64,000 bases of DNA, from contig NZ_CP046920.1 in NCBI RefSeq assembly GCF_011387195.1, forward strand, positions 1-64,000, written 5' to 3'. Numbering within the stretch: position 1 is the stretch's first letter; every line of letters starts with the position of its first letter. Position numbers and translations under genes: made by a program. Positions 51,504 to 58,943 of this stretch are shown piece by piece. The notes below the pieces were generated by a model. It saw nothing but the letters and a program-made list of their open reading frames with translations, was not told the DNA's origin and made no database searches. This DNA is from Streptococcus ruminicola (GTDB taxonomy: Bacteria > Bacillota > Bacilli > Lactobacillales > Streptococcaceae).

Positions 51504-52784
51504 CTACTCTGTAATTTCCAACAATTCTTTTTCTTTATATCCGAGTTTTATTTTCAAAATGCTTAAAAATTCGTACGGAGCATTAAACATAATTTCAAAC
51601 CCCTGCTGTCTACGCTTATCAAACCAATTCATTTCTTCAGGATTATAATCTTTTCGTTTTTGTAAAGATTTAAAATCTTTTTTGTATATAACAAATTCAT
51701 CACCCATTAATAAAAGTTCATTAGCAATTTGACCGAATCGATTTTTACGACTTTTAGTAATTTTATGCCATAAATATCTCTTTTTATCTCTTAGTTTTTG
51801 GTAATTATTACTGTAATTCCAAGTCAATCTACCTTCTTTAATAGTACCGTTGTCGTTGTAGTTTTGTGGATTACTTAAACGTCGAGAACGCTCAATCTTA
51901 CGATCTAAGTCGGCTAATTTTTCAGAGTAACCAAAATCGTTAGATAGGTCAAATAATCTTACAGTGTCATTTTTGGCATTCACTGCTTTAATAGCTAATT
52001 TCTTGACATCTAAAAAGATTTTTACCGTTCCTTTGTTTTCTAATTCTTTGTCCACCCCATATGGGATTCCCTCAAAAACAAGAAGTAAAGAATATTTATA
52101 TTTACCATGAACCGCTATACGCTTCAATGCAAATTGAACAAGATCTTGTCTTTCTAAAGCATAAAGAAAACGTATTTCCATATCTTTTTCAAATTTAAAT
52201 GGAATAAAAACCTTATTTTTACGTTTTCCAAAATAAACACCAGTGTTGGTAATGTTATTAAGGCACTTTCTATACCATAGAGTGTTGAAATCAAAATATC
52301 TAGGAGATGGTAAAAAATTCTTTGATTCTGCTTGTTTACGACGTTTTAGATAAGCTTGCTTAACAGTCATAGCAATATCATTAAATGTAGACCAATGTAC
52401 TGAATCATTATCTGCAGTAAAGCGTTGATACATATTAGTAGCTTGTCCTAACTGAGTGTATTTAACAAACTTTCCACTTCCTAATTGATAAGAATTATTT
52501 AATTCAATCCATTCTTTTTTCAAGTCACTACCTAAAGCCTTCTTAGCTTCTTTTAATTCCTGCTTCTTAGCCTTGTCTTTTTCGTCTTTTAATTGTTTTT
52601 CTAACTCACTATATGCCTGTTGTTTCTTAGCTAAGATTTTATACTCTTCAGATTCAGTTCTTAAATGTTCTTGACGATTGAACCATTTAATAACTTCTTT
52701 TTTTAGTCTAAAAGCATTACGAAAACGCTTGTCTAAAAATGCTTCATACCCCTTTGGATTTAACTTAACTTCTAATGTATACAT
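51504..52784 (-). CDS. Nuclease-dead TnpB/Cas12-like protein, candidate effector of the scaffold/CRISPR RNAs
   Basis: The 426-aa product has a basic, helical N-terminal half (residues 1-160) as in TnpB. A RuvC-I-like IFLDVKKLAIKAVN (256-269) keeps its Asp. The segment WNYSNNYQKLRDKKRYLWHK (about 322-341) fits the conserved helix before RuvC-II. At RuvC-II, VIYKKDFKSLQKR (365-377) matches the usual VEKMNFKxLQKR except that the catalytic Glu is Tyr. The protein stops at LKIKLGYKEKELLEI, so the zinc ribbon and RuvC-III Asp are absent. It can probably bind guide RNA and DNA but not cut. No transposon ends or TnpA are present. The start at 52784 (MYTLEVKL) follows AAAGG. Confidence 0.7.
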   Translation of the reverse strand: MYTLEVKLNPKGYEAFLDKRFRNAFRLKKEVIKWFNRQEHLRTESEEYKILAKKQQAYSELEKQLKDEKDKAKKQELKEAKKALGSDLKKEWIELNNSYQLGSGKFVKYTQLGQATNMYQRFTADNDSVHWSTFNDIAMTVKQAYLKRRKQAESKNFLPSPRYFDFNTLWYRKCLNNITNTGVYFGKRKNKVFIPFKFEKDMEIRFLYALERQDLVQFALKRIAVHGKYKYSLLLVFEGIPYGVDKELENKGTVKIFLDVKKLAIKAVNAKNDTVRLFDLSNDFGYSEKLADLDRKIERSRRLSNPQNYNDNGTIKEGRLTWNYSNNYQKLRDKKRYLWHKITKSRKNRFGQIANELLLMGDEFVIYKKDFKSLQKRKDYNPEEMNWFDKRRQQGFEIMFNAPYEFLSILKIKLGYKEKELLEITE

Positions 52785-52806
52785 AATATAACCTTTCATA
52801 ATTGAA

Positions 52807-52857
52807 TGAACCCAATTATACTTCAAATCCTACAGGTTCATTTATACTTCTATTATA
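52807..52857 (-). promoter_or_regulatory. Promoter region of the TnpB-like gene with inverted repeat
   Basis: Two TATAAT boxes (minus strand, 52815-52820 and 52852-52857) precede the gene. TGAACC and GGTTCA arms (52807-52812, 52835-52840) flank the proximal one, a possible repressor site. There is no CTATSATAG site. Confidence 0.4.
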
Positions 52858-52984
52858 CTAAAGAAAATATAACGTTACTACTTAACCGTTACTAATATAT
52901 TAATTTTTAAGAAAAAATAATATTAATAACTATTTTCTTCCTATTATATAGTCATTATTTCTATCTACTTTCCAACTACAAATT

Positions 52985-53020
52985 AAAAACACCCTAGGAG
53001 CTATCCTAGAATGTTTTTTG
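52985..53020 (-). terminator. Terminator of the transfer operon
   Basis: AACACCCTAGGA pairs with TCCTAGAATGTT, and a U-run (GTGTTTTTAA) follows leftward, directly after the VirB1-like gene. Confidence 0.8.
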
Positions 53021-53028
53021 AGTATCCC

Positions 53029-54369
53029 TTACTTCCAGTTTGGCTTCTTATTATCTGGATACGCAAATACAAAATGTTCGCTCTTTAAAGTAGCCGGTCT
53101 GACAATACGATAATTCCAAGTATCCTTTTTACCAATTTGAGCACCAGAAAGAGGTGAATTTTGTTCAATAATTAAAATAGAGCCATCCTTGAAAACATGT
53201 GATACAATCCCAGTATGTCCCGGACCGCTGGCACCACTAGAGAAAATCGCTCCTGATTTTGGAGTATTCTTAACGCTATTTCCAAATTTTTTAGCCCATG
53301 CAGACGCTTGTTGGTAACCATCTCCTACAGTAATACCTGAAAAGCCCCAAATAATATTTCCTAAACTTTCAGTTAAGTCAACACACTGCCCAGAATGTTC
53401 TAACCACCCATCTGGACCACCATATTTTAAACCAACTTTTGCAGGGTCGTGAACATAAGGTTTCAAACTAGCGATAAGGGTATCTGGAGTATATCCCCAA
53501 CTTGTAGCATCGGCTGGTACATCTCCGTCACCATCATTGGTATCCTCTTCTTCACAAGGTTTTAAATCATCATCACCCACACCATCTAAGCCGACTAATG
53601 TTGGAGAATCTATTTTTGAAAAATCAACTGGCTTTTCTCCATATTTCTCTATAGCTAGTTTATCTAACCATTGAAATTGAGAACCTAATGAATCATATGT
53701 ATTATCGAGCTTAGTTTTATAACTAGGGTCAGTTGCCCACCCCCCAGCTGCAATTGCATCTAAAGTAGCTTTTCCATCAGTATTATTTATTGCCGCTACA
53801 TAAAGTGTTTGGCGACTCATAAATTCTGCTTTTCCGACAATACCAGCATCAAAACTTTTAAACCAAGTGTAACCTCCACCTGTATTATCCCCTACCCCAG
53901 TACCTGCTCCACTTCCACTAACAGCGTCAGAACCATACAGAGCGATTGTTTTAGGATAAGTTGCAACAGACGTCCATTTTACTCCGCCCATGTTATGCGC
54001 AGAAGCAAATGATGGGACTCCCATAGAGAAGGAAGTCTCAATCATAGTTTGGACAATTGAAGCTGATGGTAAGAAACCACCAACTCCCCATGATTGAATA
54101 TAGGCCTCTTGGTGTTGCTTTACAAACGTCACCACAGATTCACTAGCTGATGAACTGTTATTAGCATCGGTAGGTCCTGCTTCGGTTCCATCATAATTAA
54201 GCTGTGTTTGAGATTCACATGCTTCAGCGCCTCCTGCTACTGCTCCTCCAACAATTATCATACTTCCTAAAAGAATAGTAGATATAATTAATATTGTCGG
54301 TAAAAAGAAGACAAAAATTGGTTTAAAAACTAATTTTGTTACTTTCTTTAATTTATTTTCAGGTTGCAT
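53029..54369 (-). CDS. VirB1-like peptidoglycan hydrolase (glucosaminidase/lysozyme plus CHAP)
   Basis: The 446-aa product has an N-terminal membrane helix (about 18-42). A muramidase/glucosaminidase-like domain follows (about 75-225, with SIVQTMIETSFSMGVPSFAS and AHNMGGVKW). A C-terminal CHAP amidase/peptidase domain (about 300-430) has its Cys in SGQCVDLT and His in GHTGIVSHVF. Two-domain hydrolases of this kind (PrgK, TcpG, Orf14 types) open the wall for the conjugation channel. It is the last gene of the operon that begins at 58188. Confidence 0.85.
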   Translation of the reverse strand: MQPENKLKKVTKLVFKPIFVFFLPTILIISTILLGSMIIVGGAVAGGAEACESQTQLNYDGTEAGPTDANNSSSASESVVTFVKQHQEAYIQSWGVGGFLPSASIVQTMIETSFSMGVPSFASAHNMGGVKWTSVATYPKTIALYGSDAVSGSGAGTGVGDNTGGGYTWFKSFDAGIVGKAEFMSRQTLYVAAINNTDGKATLDAIAAGGWATDPSYKTKLDNTYDSLGSQFQWLDKLAIEKYGEKPVDFSKIDSPTLVGLDGVGDDDLKPCEEEDTNDGDGDVPADATSWGYTPDTLIASLKPYVHDPAKVGLKYGGPDGWLEHSGQCVDLTESLGNIIWGFSGITVGDGYQQASAWAKKFGNSVKNTPKSGAIFSSGASGPGHTGIVSHVFKDGSILIIEQNSPLSGAQIGKKDTWNYRIVRPATLKSEHFVFAYPDNKKPNWK

Positions 54370-54403
54370 ATTACTTTTTTTATTTATCGACTAATCTAAC
54401 GAA

Positions 54404-54763
54404 CTAAATAGTCAATAAATAGATAAACAAACTAAGAATGATCATAAACAATAAAACCATAATAAATTTTTTGAAATAAATTTTATTACGATATTCTTGT
54501 TGCCTAGTTAACCAATGGCTATCAGCATTACTATAATATTTCTTTTGTAGATTAACATTATCTTCATAGTATTGACTGATATCATCAATAGACTCTTGAT
54601 ATAATTCTTTAGTGCGTTTTATAATACCTTTCTTTCTAAGATTTAAAGAAGAATATTCATCAGCTACCGTTCGTTCCAGATTTTCCTGCTTCAAATTTTC
54701 AAATAGCTTTTCATAGTATTCTTGAGCATTCCATTCATCATCATAAAATTCTGATTGTTTCAT
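54404..54763 (-). CDS. Small tail-anchored transfer protein
   Basis: The 119-aa product is a charged coiled coil (residues 1-95) with one C-terminal membrane helix (about 98-118). It is separated by 2 bp from the 225-aa membrane gene and 34 bp from the VirB1-like gene. The layout fits a small structural subunit of the channel. No family is recognised. Confidence 0.6.
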   Translation of the reverse strand: MKQSEFYDDEWNAQEYYEKLFENLKQENLERTVADEYSSLNLRKKGIIKRTKELYQESIDDISQYYEDNVNLQKKYYSNADSHWLTRQQEYRNKIYFKKFIMVLLFMIILSLFIYLLTI

Positions 54764-54765
54764 AC

Positions 54766-55443
54766 TTAAATTCCTTTAATCCAAAAATGTTTTCTAGGCA
54801 TTGTATAAAGTTCATCAACAATAGATATCTTTCCTAAAATTCCTTTGATTTTGAAGGTACGATACATAGTTCGTTCAGATAAACCTGTTTTATAATTTTT
54901 TACTTGTCGTATTTCTTCACTAATAAGATTAAAATCATCAACATTTAATAAGGCTAGTAGTCTGTAATCAGATTGATATTGCTTATATTTAACTTTGTTT
55001 TTTAAACGTTTTTCATATAGCGGAGAATATTTTTTCGAATACATTGCAACAATCCTAACAATATTTTGTAAGTGCCTTTTATCTAAAAAATATACAAAAT
55101 AACTCATTCCCCAAAATATATCTGCTGTAATACCAAACTCTGATGTTAAAGTTGATGGTAAGAAACAAATAACTAGCCCTAAAACCAACAGTTGTTTTTG
55201 CCTTTTTAACAATTGGAAAAGAGAGTATAGAATACCAAATATTACATATGGCATGTAGAACACAATAATAGATTGCTTTCCAAAATTAATCATCATAGAA
55301 TAATAGTGCATAACATATGCTAACAGCGCTCCACAGCCTAATGCAATACTCAACATAATACTTAGAATATGATAAATTTTCAAAGTCTTTATATCATATA
55401 AAAAAGCATTAACAACTCCAGAAAAGCGCATTAAAAAAGCCAC
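54766..55443 (-). CDS. Polytopic membrane protein of the transfer operon
   Basis: The 225-aa product has four hydrophobic segments in residues 22-130 and a basic cytoplasmic tail of about 90 residues (YSKKYSPLYEKRLKNKVKYK). No VirB3 or other named family can be assigned with confidence. It lies directly downstream of the VirB4 C-terminal gene, in a position often held by small membrane subunits. Confidence 0.6.
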   Translation of the reverse strand: MAFLMRFSGVVNAFLYDIKTLKIYHILSIMLSIALGCGALLAYVMHYYSMMINFGKQSIIVFYMPYVIFGILYSLFQLLKRQKQLLVLGLVICFLPSTLTSEFGITADIFWGMSYFVYFLDKRHLQNIVRIVAMYSKKYSPLYEKRLKNKVKYKQYQSDYRLLALLNVDDFNLISEEIRQVKNYKTGLSERTMYRTFKIKGILGKISIVDELYTMPRKHFWIKGI

Positions 55444-55465
55444 TTATAATCCCCCTTTTCTACTA

Positions 55466-57439
55466 TTATCTTAATGAACTATAACGATCAATTTCCGAAT
55501 AAACCATTCCCCAAATGTCAATATCGTCACTTGAAGACAATTGTTGTTCAAAAATAAGATTTCTAACACTGGCAATATTTAGGAAAAAACGTCCCCTAGG
55601 AAGATACTTCAACGTTTCTAATTCAGACTCTGTCAATTCTCCACCTAACGCATTTGATAAAAGAGGAATAGTCAATTCATCCAATTGAGAGAACAGACGA
55701 TAACGAGTTGCACTAAATACCTTTCGAGTTGCTAAAACATAATCATTACCAGAAGTATCATTACTTGAAATAAGAATATCTTGCAATGATGACATCTCTA
55801 AAATAACCGCTGCATAATTTGAACTAATATTTTCAATCATTCTTGCTAGAAATTCCAATGATTTTGAATAACGTCTATTAAACAATCGTTCTGCTCCAGT
55901 AATTGTAACGATACAGTGAGGAAGCTGATCTTTCTCTAAATCTGTTCCCTCCTCAACAATACGTTGATTACGCTTGCCATTAAGCACTGCATAATAAGAA
56001 ATGAGACTAAGAATTTGATAAAGTTGAATATTCAATAGTGTCGTATCAGCAATTCCTGATAAGTCAAAAGTTACTACAGACTCCTCTGATAAATCTTCAA
56101 AGTTTGATGTCCTATTCAAATCTCTATTTTCTTGTAGCAAATTATAAAAAGCATCAAATAAACGTCTGTAACTATGTGCTTCCTCTATCTCATTATTTGA
56201 TTCTTTTTGACGACGCATACTATTCAAAAGTTCTACTAAGTTAGCTAAAATCGGATAATCTGATTGTCTAGCTTTCGTAATCAAAAGTTCTGACGGCTTC
56301 ATTGACTGCGCTTTAGCACTCCAAAGACCTCGTTCAGTATATAATTCATCAATCGCAAAACCTAAATTATTTAAATCAGAGACACTTAGTTCAGGATTTT
56401 TAATTTGAGCAAAAGCTTTTAATTTTTCTCGATGATCTTGGAATGACCCAATCTGATCATCTTCGTTAAGAGAATTTTTCATGCTTCTAGTAGCAATGAC
56501 TTCCATAAGGTTAAGGTAATTATCATTATCAATTCCAGACATTTCAATTATCTTTCCTCCCTGACGACGAGTTAAATCTCCTAAAATGCCATTTAAATCA
56601 ATATTAAATTCCTGATGACCCTTAGCAAATAAAACATCTAATTGTTTTGCTAAAAATTTATCCTTATCAGTTCGATCACGTCCTGCAATCAACATTGTCG
56701 GAATACTTCGAATATCATCTTCTTGTAGCAAATTAAAATTGACAGCACCGCCTGTTAGAGTCTGCCCAACATATACACCTCGAGTATCCATTAGGGTAGT
56801 ATGGTTAAATGGATACCCTGCTCCTAAATCGACTACAGAAATAGGTTGACCATGACGTCTGGTTGGCAAATGACCTTGACGACTTGCAGGGATAAATGCT
56901 GTTCCGTATTCAACATCCTGCATACCATCATTAGAAACAATCTTGAATTGATTCAATTTTGATTTTAAATGGCGTTCTTTTTCACGAAGTTTTTCTTCAG
57001 AGTCACCACTAATATAGAAGCTTGTACGAATCTCTTTAACAGGAACGTTATTACCTAAAGCTGCACGAAAATCTAATAATGATTGAATTTTTGATTTATC
57101 ATCAACATCATCAGTCTGCTTACGATTTTGAGTATGTAACATATTAGAAATAGCTTTAGTTGTTTGGTCACTTAGCTTGCTATTCGAACCATGCTCTACA
57201 GCGACAAAACTATTGACACCATGCGCAAGCATGATATCTTGAAGCCAAAATTTTCTTAATCCTGATTGAGGATATCCATCATTTGGAATATGATCAAGTT
57301 TATAATAACCATCTCCTTGCTTCCAATAAGCATCATTTTCACCAAAGTTGACATTACCTGTAGGTTCAATACGTCCTAACAAATTGAGATCGTATCCTTT
57401 ATTTAAATATTTTTTTATTTTGCGTTTTGATAACCACAT
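55466..57439 (-). CDS. VirB4-like ATPase, C-terminal part, with degenerate P-loop
   Basis: The 657-aa product matches the ATPase half of VirB4/TraE. GRIEPTGNVNFGENDAYWKQ is an entry region, and TRRHGQPISVVDLGAGYPFN followed by VNFNLLQEDD precede the nucleotide site. There, MLIAGRDRTDKDKFLAKQLD (about residues 249-268) stands where GxxGxGKST is expected: the lysine is kept, but the glycines and Ser/Thr are lost. PHCIVTITGAERLF (about 515) replaces Walker B DE. It therefore may not hydrolyse ATP. GGGAGAAG precedes the ATG. The N-terminal half is encoded by the gene just upstream. Confidence 0.75.
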   Translation of the reverse strand: MWLSKRKIKKYLNKGYDLNLLGRIEPTGNVNFGENDAYWKQGDGYYKLDHIPNDGYPQSGLRKFWLQDIMLAHGVNSFVAVEHGSNSKLSDQTTKAISNMLHTQNRKQTDDVDDKSKIQSLLDFRAALGNNVPVKEIRTSFYISGDSEEKLREKERHLKSKLNQFKIVSNDGMQDVEYGTAFIPASRQGHLPTRRHGQPISVVDLGAGYPFNHTTLMDTRGVYVGQTLTGGAVNFNLLQEDDIRSIPTMLIAGRDRTDKDKFLAKQLDVLFAKGHQEFNIDLNGILGDLTRRQGGKIIEMSGIDNDNYLNLMEVIATRSMKNSLNEDDQIGSFQDHREKLKAFAQIKNPELSVSDLNNLGFAIDELYTERGLWSAKAQSMKPSELLITKARQSDYPILANLVELLNSMRRQKESNNEIEEAHSYRRLFDAFYNLLQENRDLNRTSNFEDLSEESVVTFDLSGIADTTLLNIQLYQILSLISYYAVLNGKRNQRIVEEGTDLEKDQLPHCIVTITGAERLFNRRYSKSLEFLARMIENISSNYAAVILEMSSLQDILISSNDTSGNDYVLATRKVFSATRYRLFSQLDELTIPLLSNALGGELTESELETLKYLPRGRFFLNIASVRNLIFEQQLSSSDDIDIWGMVYSEIDRYSSLR

Positions 57440-57453
57440 GAACTCACTTCTCC

Positions 57454-58188
57454 CTATCTAAAACTCAATTGACTATCGTTATAATTATAAAATTGTGTTA
57501 AAATTTGTTCTTTCTTTTTCGCATCTACAACGTGTGGTTGAAATCCATAAGAGATACTTTGAGCTGTACGTGTATAGTCAGCTAATTCTTCAAGGGTATC
57601 TGCAAAAATCCAAACAAAAAATTCTGTATTGTATTGTTGCATAGCTACAACTTCTTCAGTAATGATATTTTGACGTAAAATATCTCTTCGTTGATTAAGA
57701 CGAAATTTTTGTTGTGAAGATAATTTTGGATTTAACAAGGCATATTCTACTTCTTCTAGCACTCTTGCTAACTCTGTAATTTGTTGTTTGGTATCGGTAG
57801 GAAGAGTTGTAGTCTGGAAAGTAACATCAAATGTAGTACCTGCTAACCATTGAGTAAAGGAAACAATGGCCATTGTTCGTTCATAATCAGATAAAGAAGA
57901 AAGATCTTTCCCATAAACTTCCAAAATTTGCATATATCCTGAATATCCATTGGACAATACAATTGGCTGATTTCTAACGCTATATAAAATAGATTTAACA
58001 CTCATGATTTCTACTACATCTAAGAAATCTTTGTCTTCCCATTCTTTATCGTAATTAAACTTAAAATCAACAATGTTATCTTTTAGATTTAATTTAACCA
58101 TTTTAGGAGAATCAGAAGGTAAATCAGATGATTCCTTTTTATTTTTAAATAGTTTATTTTCAAGCTTTAAAGCCTCTGTAATTCCCAA
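57454..58188 (-). CDS. VirB4-like protein, N-terminal part
   Basis: The 244-aa product resembles the N-terminal CagE/TrbE/VirB4 domain (SNGYSGYMQILEVYGKDLSS, then LSDYERTMAIVSFTQWLAGT, and EFFVWIFADTLEELADYTRT). It ends in a clean stop 14 bp before the ATPase half, which has its own ribosome site. The split looks like a stable arrangement of two subunits and not a recent frameshift. It is the first gene of this transfer operon, with the activator-type promoter at 58221-58268. Confidence 0.75.
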   Translation of the reverse strand: MGITEALKLENKLFKNKKESSDLPSDSPKMVKLNLKDNIVDFKFNYDKEWEDKDFLDVVEIMSVKSILYSVRNQPIVLSNGYSGYMQILEVYGKDLSSLSDYERTMAIVSFTQWLAGTTFDVTFQTTTLPTDTKQQITELARVLEEVEYALLNPKLSSQQKFRLNQRRDILRQNIITEEVVAMQQYNTEFFVWIFADTLEELADYTRTAQSISYGFQPHVVDAKKKEQILTQFYNYNDSQLSFR

Positions 58189-58220
58189 AATTGTAACTCC
58201 TTTTTTATTGAATATGTTAC

Positions 58221-58268
58221 ATTATAACGCAAATAATAATGTTAAAAAACCCAATAAATTTATCATAG
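58221..58268 (-). promoter_or_regulatory. Activator-type promoter of the VirB4-VirB1 operon
   Basis: TTATCATAG (58260-58268, one mismatch to CTATSATAG) lies exactly 33 bp from TATAAT (minus strand, 58221-58226). Confidence 0.6.
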
Positions 58269-58364
58269 ATTTTTTGATTTTGAGTAATTGTTAAATTGCA
58301 ACACTTCTCTCGATATGATATAGTAAAAGCGTTTAGAAATCAGATAGATAAAAGGGAAAAAGGA

Positions 58365-58898
58365 ATGACAAATTATCTAATTAATTTTTGGGAATTATAC
58401 GAGAAACATTTTATAACAATGCCACTAAATGCGTTTATCTACTTTTTAGTATGGCAAATAATAGTGATTGTAATTGGAAGTATTCTCCTATCAATACATC
58501 CTTTCTTAGGGAAATTAGTAATGATAGTTCTTTCGATATTAGGAGGTGGATACGGAGCATATATAACCTATAAAAAAGCACCTAACAACTTTAAGTCTTA
58601 TGAAACTCCAAGATTTTTAATTATCATACATTTTGGACTGTTCCTAACAACAGGTATACTATTATTAATATTAGGAAATATTACTTTGTTAATAATCGAA
58701 TTCTTTATAAATATCTTCCTACTCTTTGAATACATATTTAAGCAGGTATATACTGTCGTAAGTAACTTTACACAAGAAGACTGGTCTTGTACATTTGTAA
58801 TACTTATTCTACTCTTTTTATTTTCAGGTATCGGATCTGGTCCTCTTTCTTTAGTTACTTTTATTAGCGCTAAGAAATCCTTCAAAAATAAAAAATAA
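58365..58898 (+). CDS. Rightward polytopic membrane protein inside the transfer region
   Basis: The 177-aa product has five hydrophobic segments spread over its length. The start at 58365 (MTNYLINF) follows AAAAAGGA; the in-frame codon at 58296 has no ribosome site. It runs against the surrounding leftward transfer genes and has its own putative TATAGT -10 box near 58319. No family is recognised. An inserted single gene of this kind could encode entry exclusion or immunity. Confidence 0.6.
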   Translation: MTNYLINFWELYEKHFITMPLNAFIYFLVWQIIVIVIGSILLSIHPFLGKLVMIVLSILGGGYGAYITYKKAPNNFKSYETPRFLIIIHFGLFLTTGILLLILGNITLLIIEFFINIFLLFEYIFKQVYTVVSNFTQEDWSCTFVILILLFLFSGIGSGPLSLVTFISAKKSFKNKK

Positions 58899-58933
58899 AA
58901 AAAGCTAGAGCATTATCGCTCTAGCTTTTTTAT
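58898..58933. terminator. Two-way terminator
   Basis: AAAAAAGCTAGAGC pairs with GCTCTAGCTTTTTT between convergent genes. Confidence 0.9.
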
Positions 58934-58943
58934 TGATAAATAT

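Noticed and set aside
51504..52784. Active IS200/IS605 element
   Set aside because: No TnpA, no end hairpins and no intact RuvC set; the gene is better seen as a retained, non-cutting derivative.
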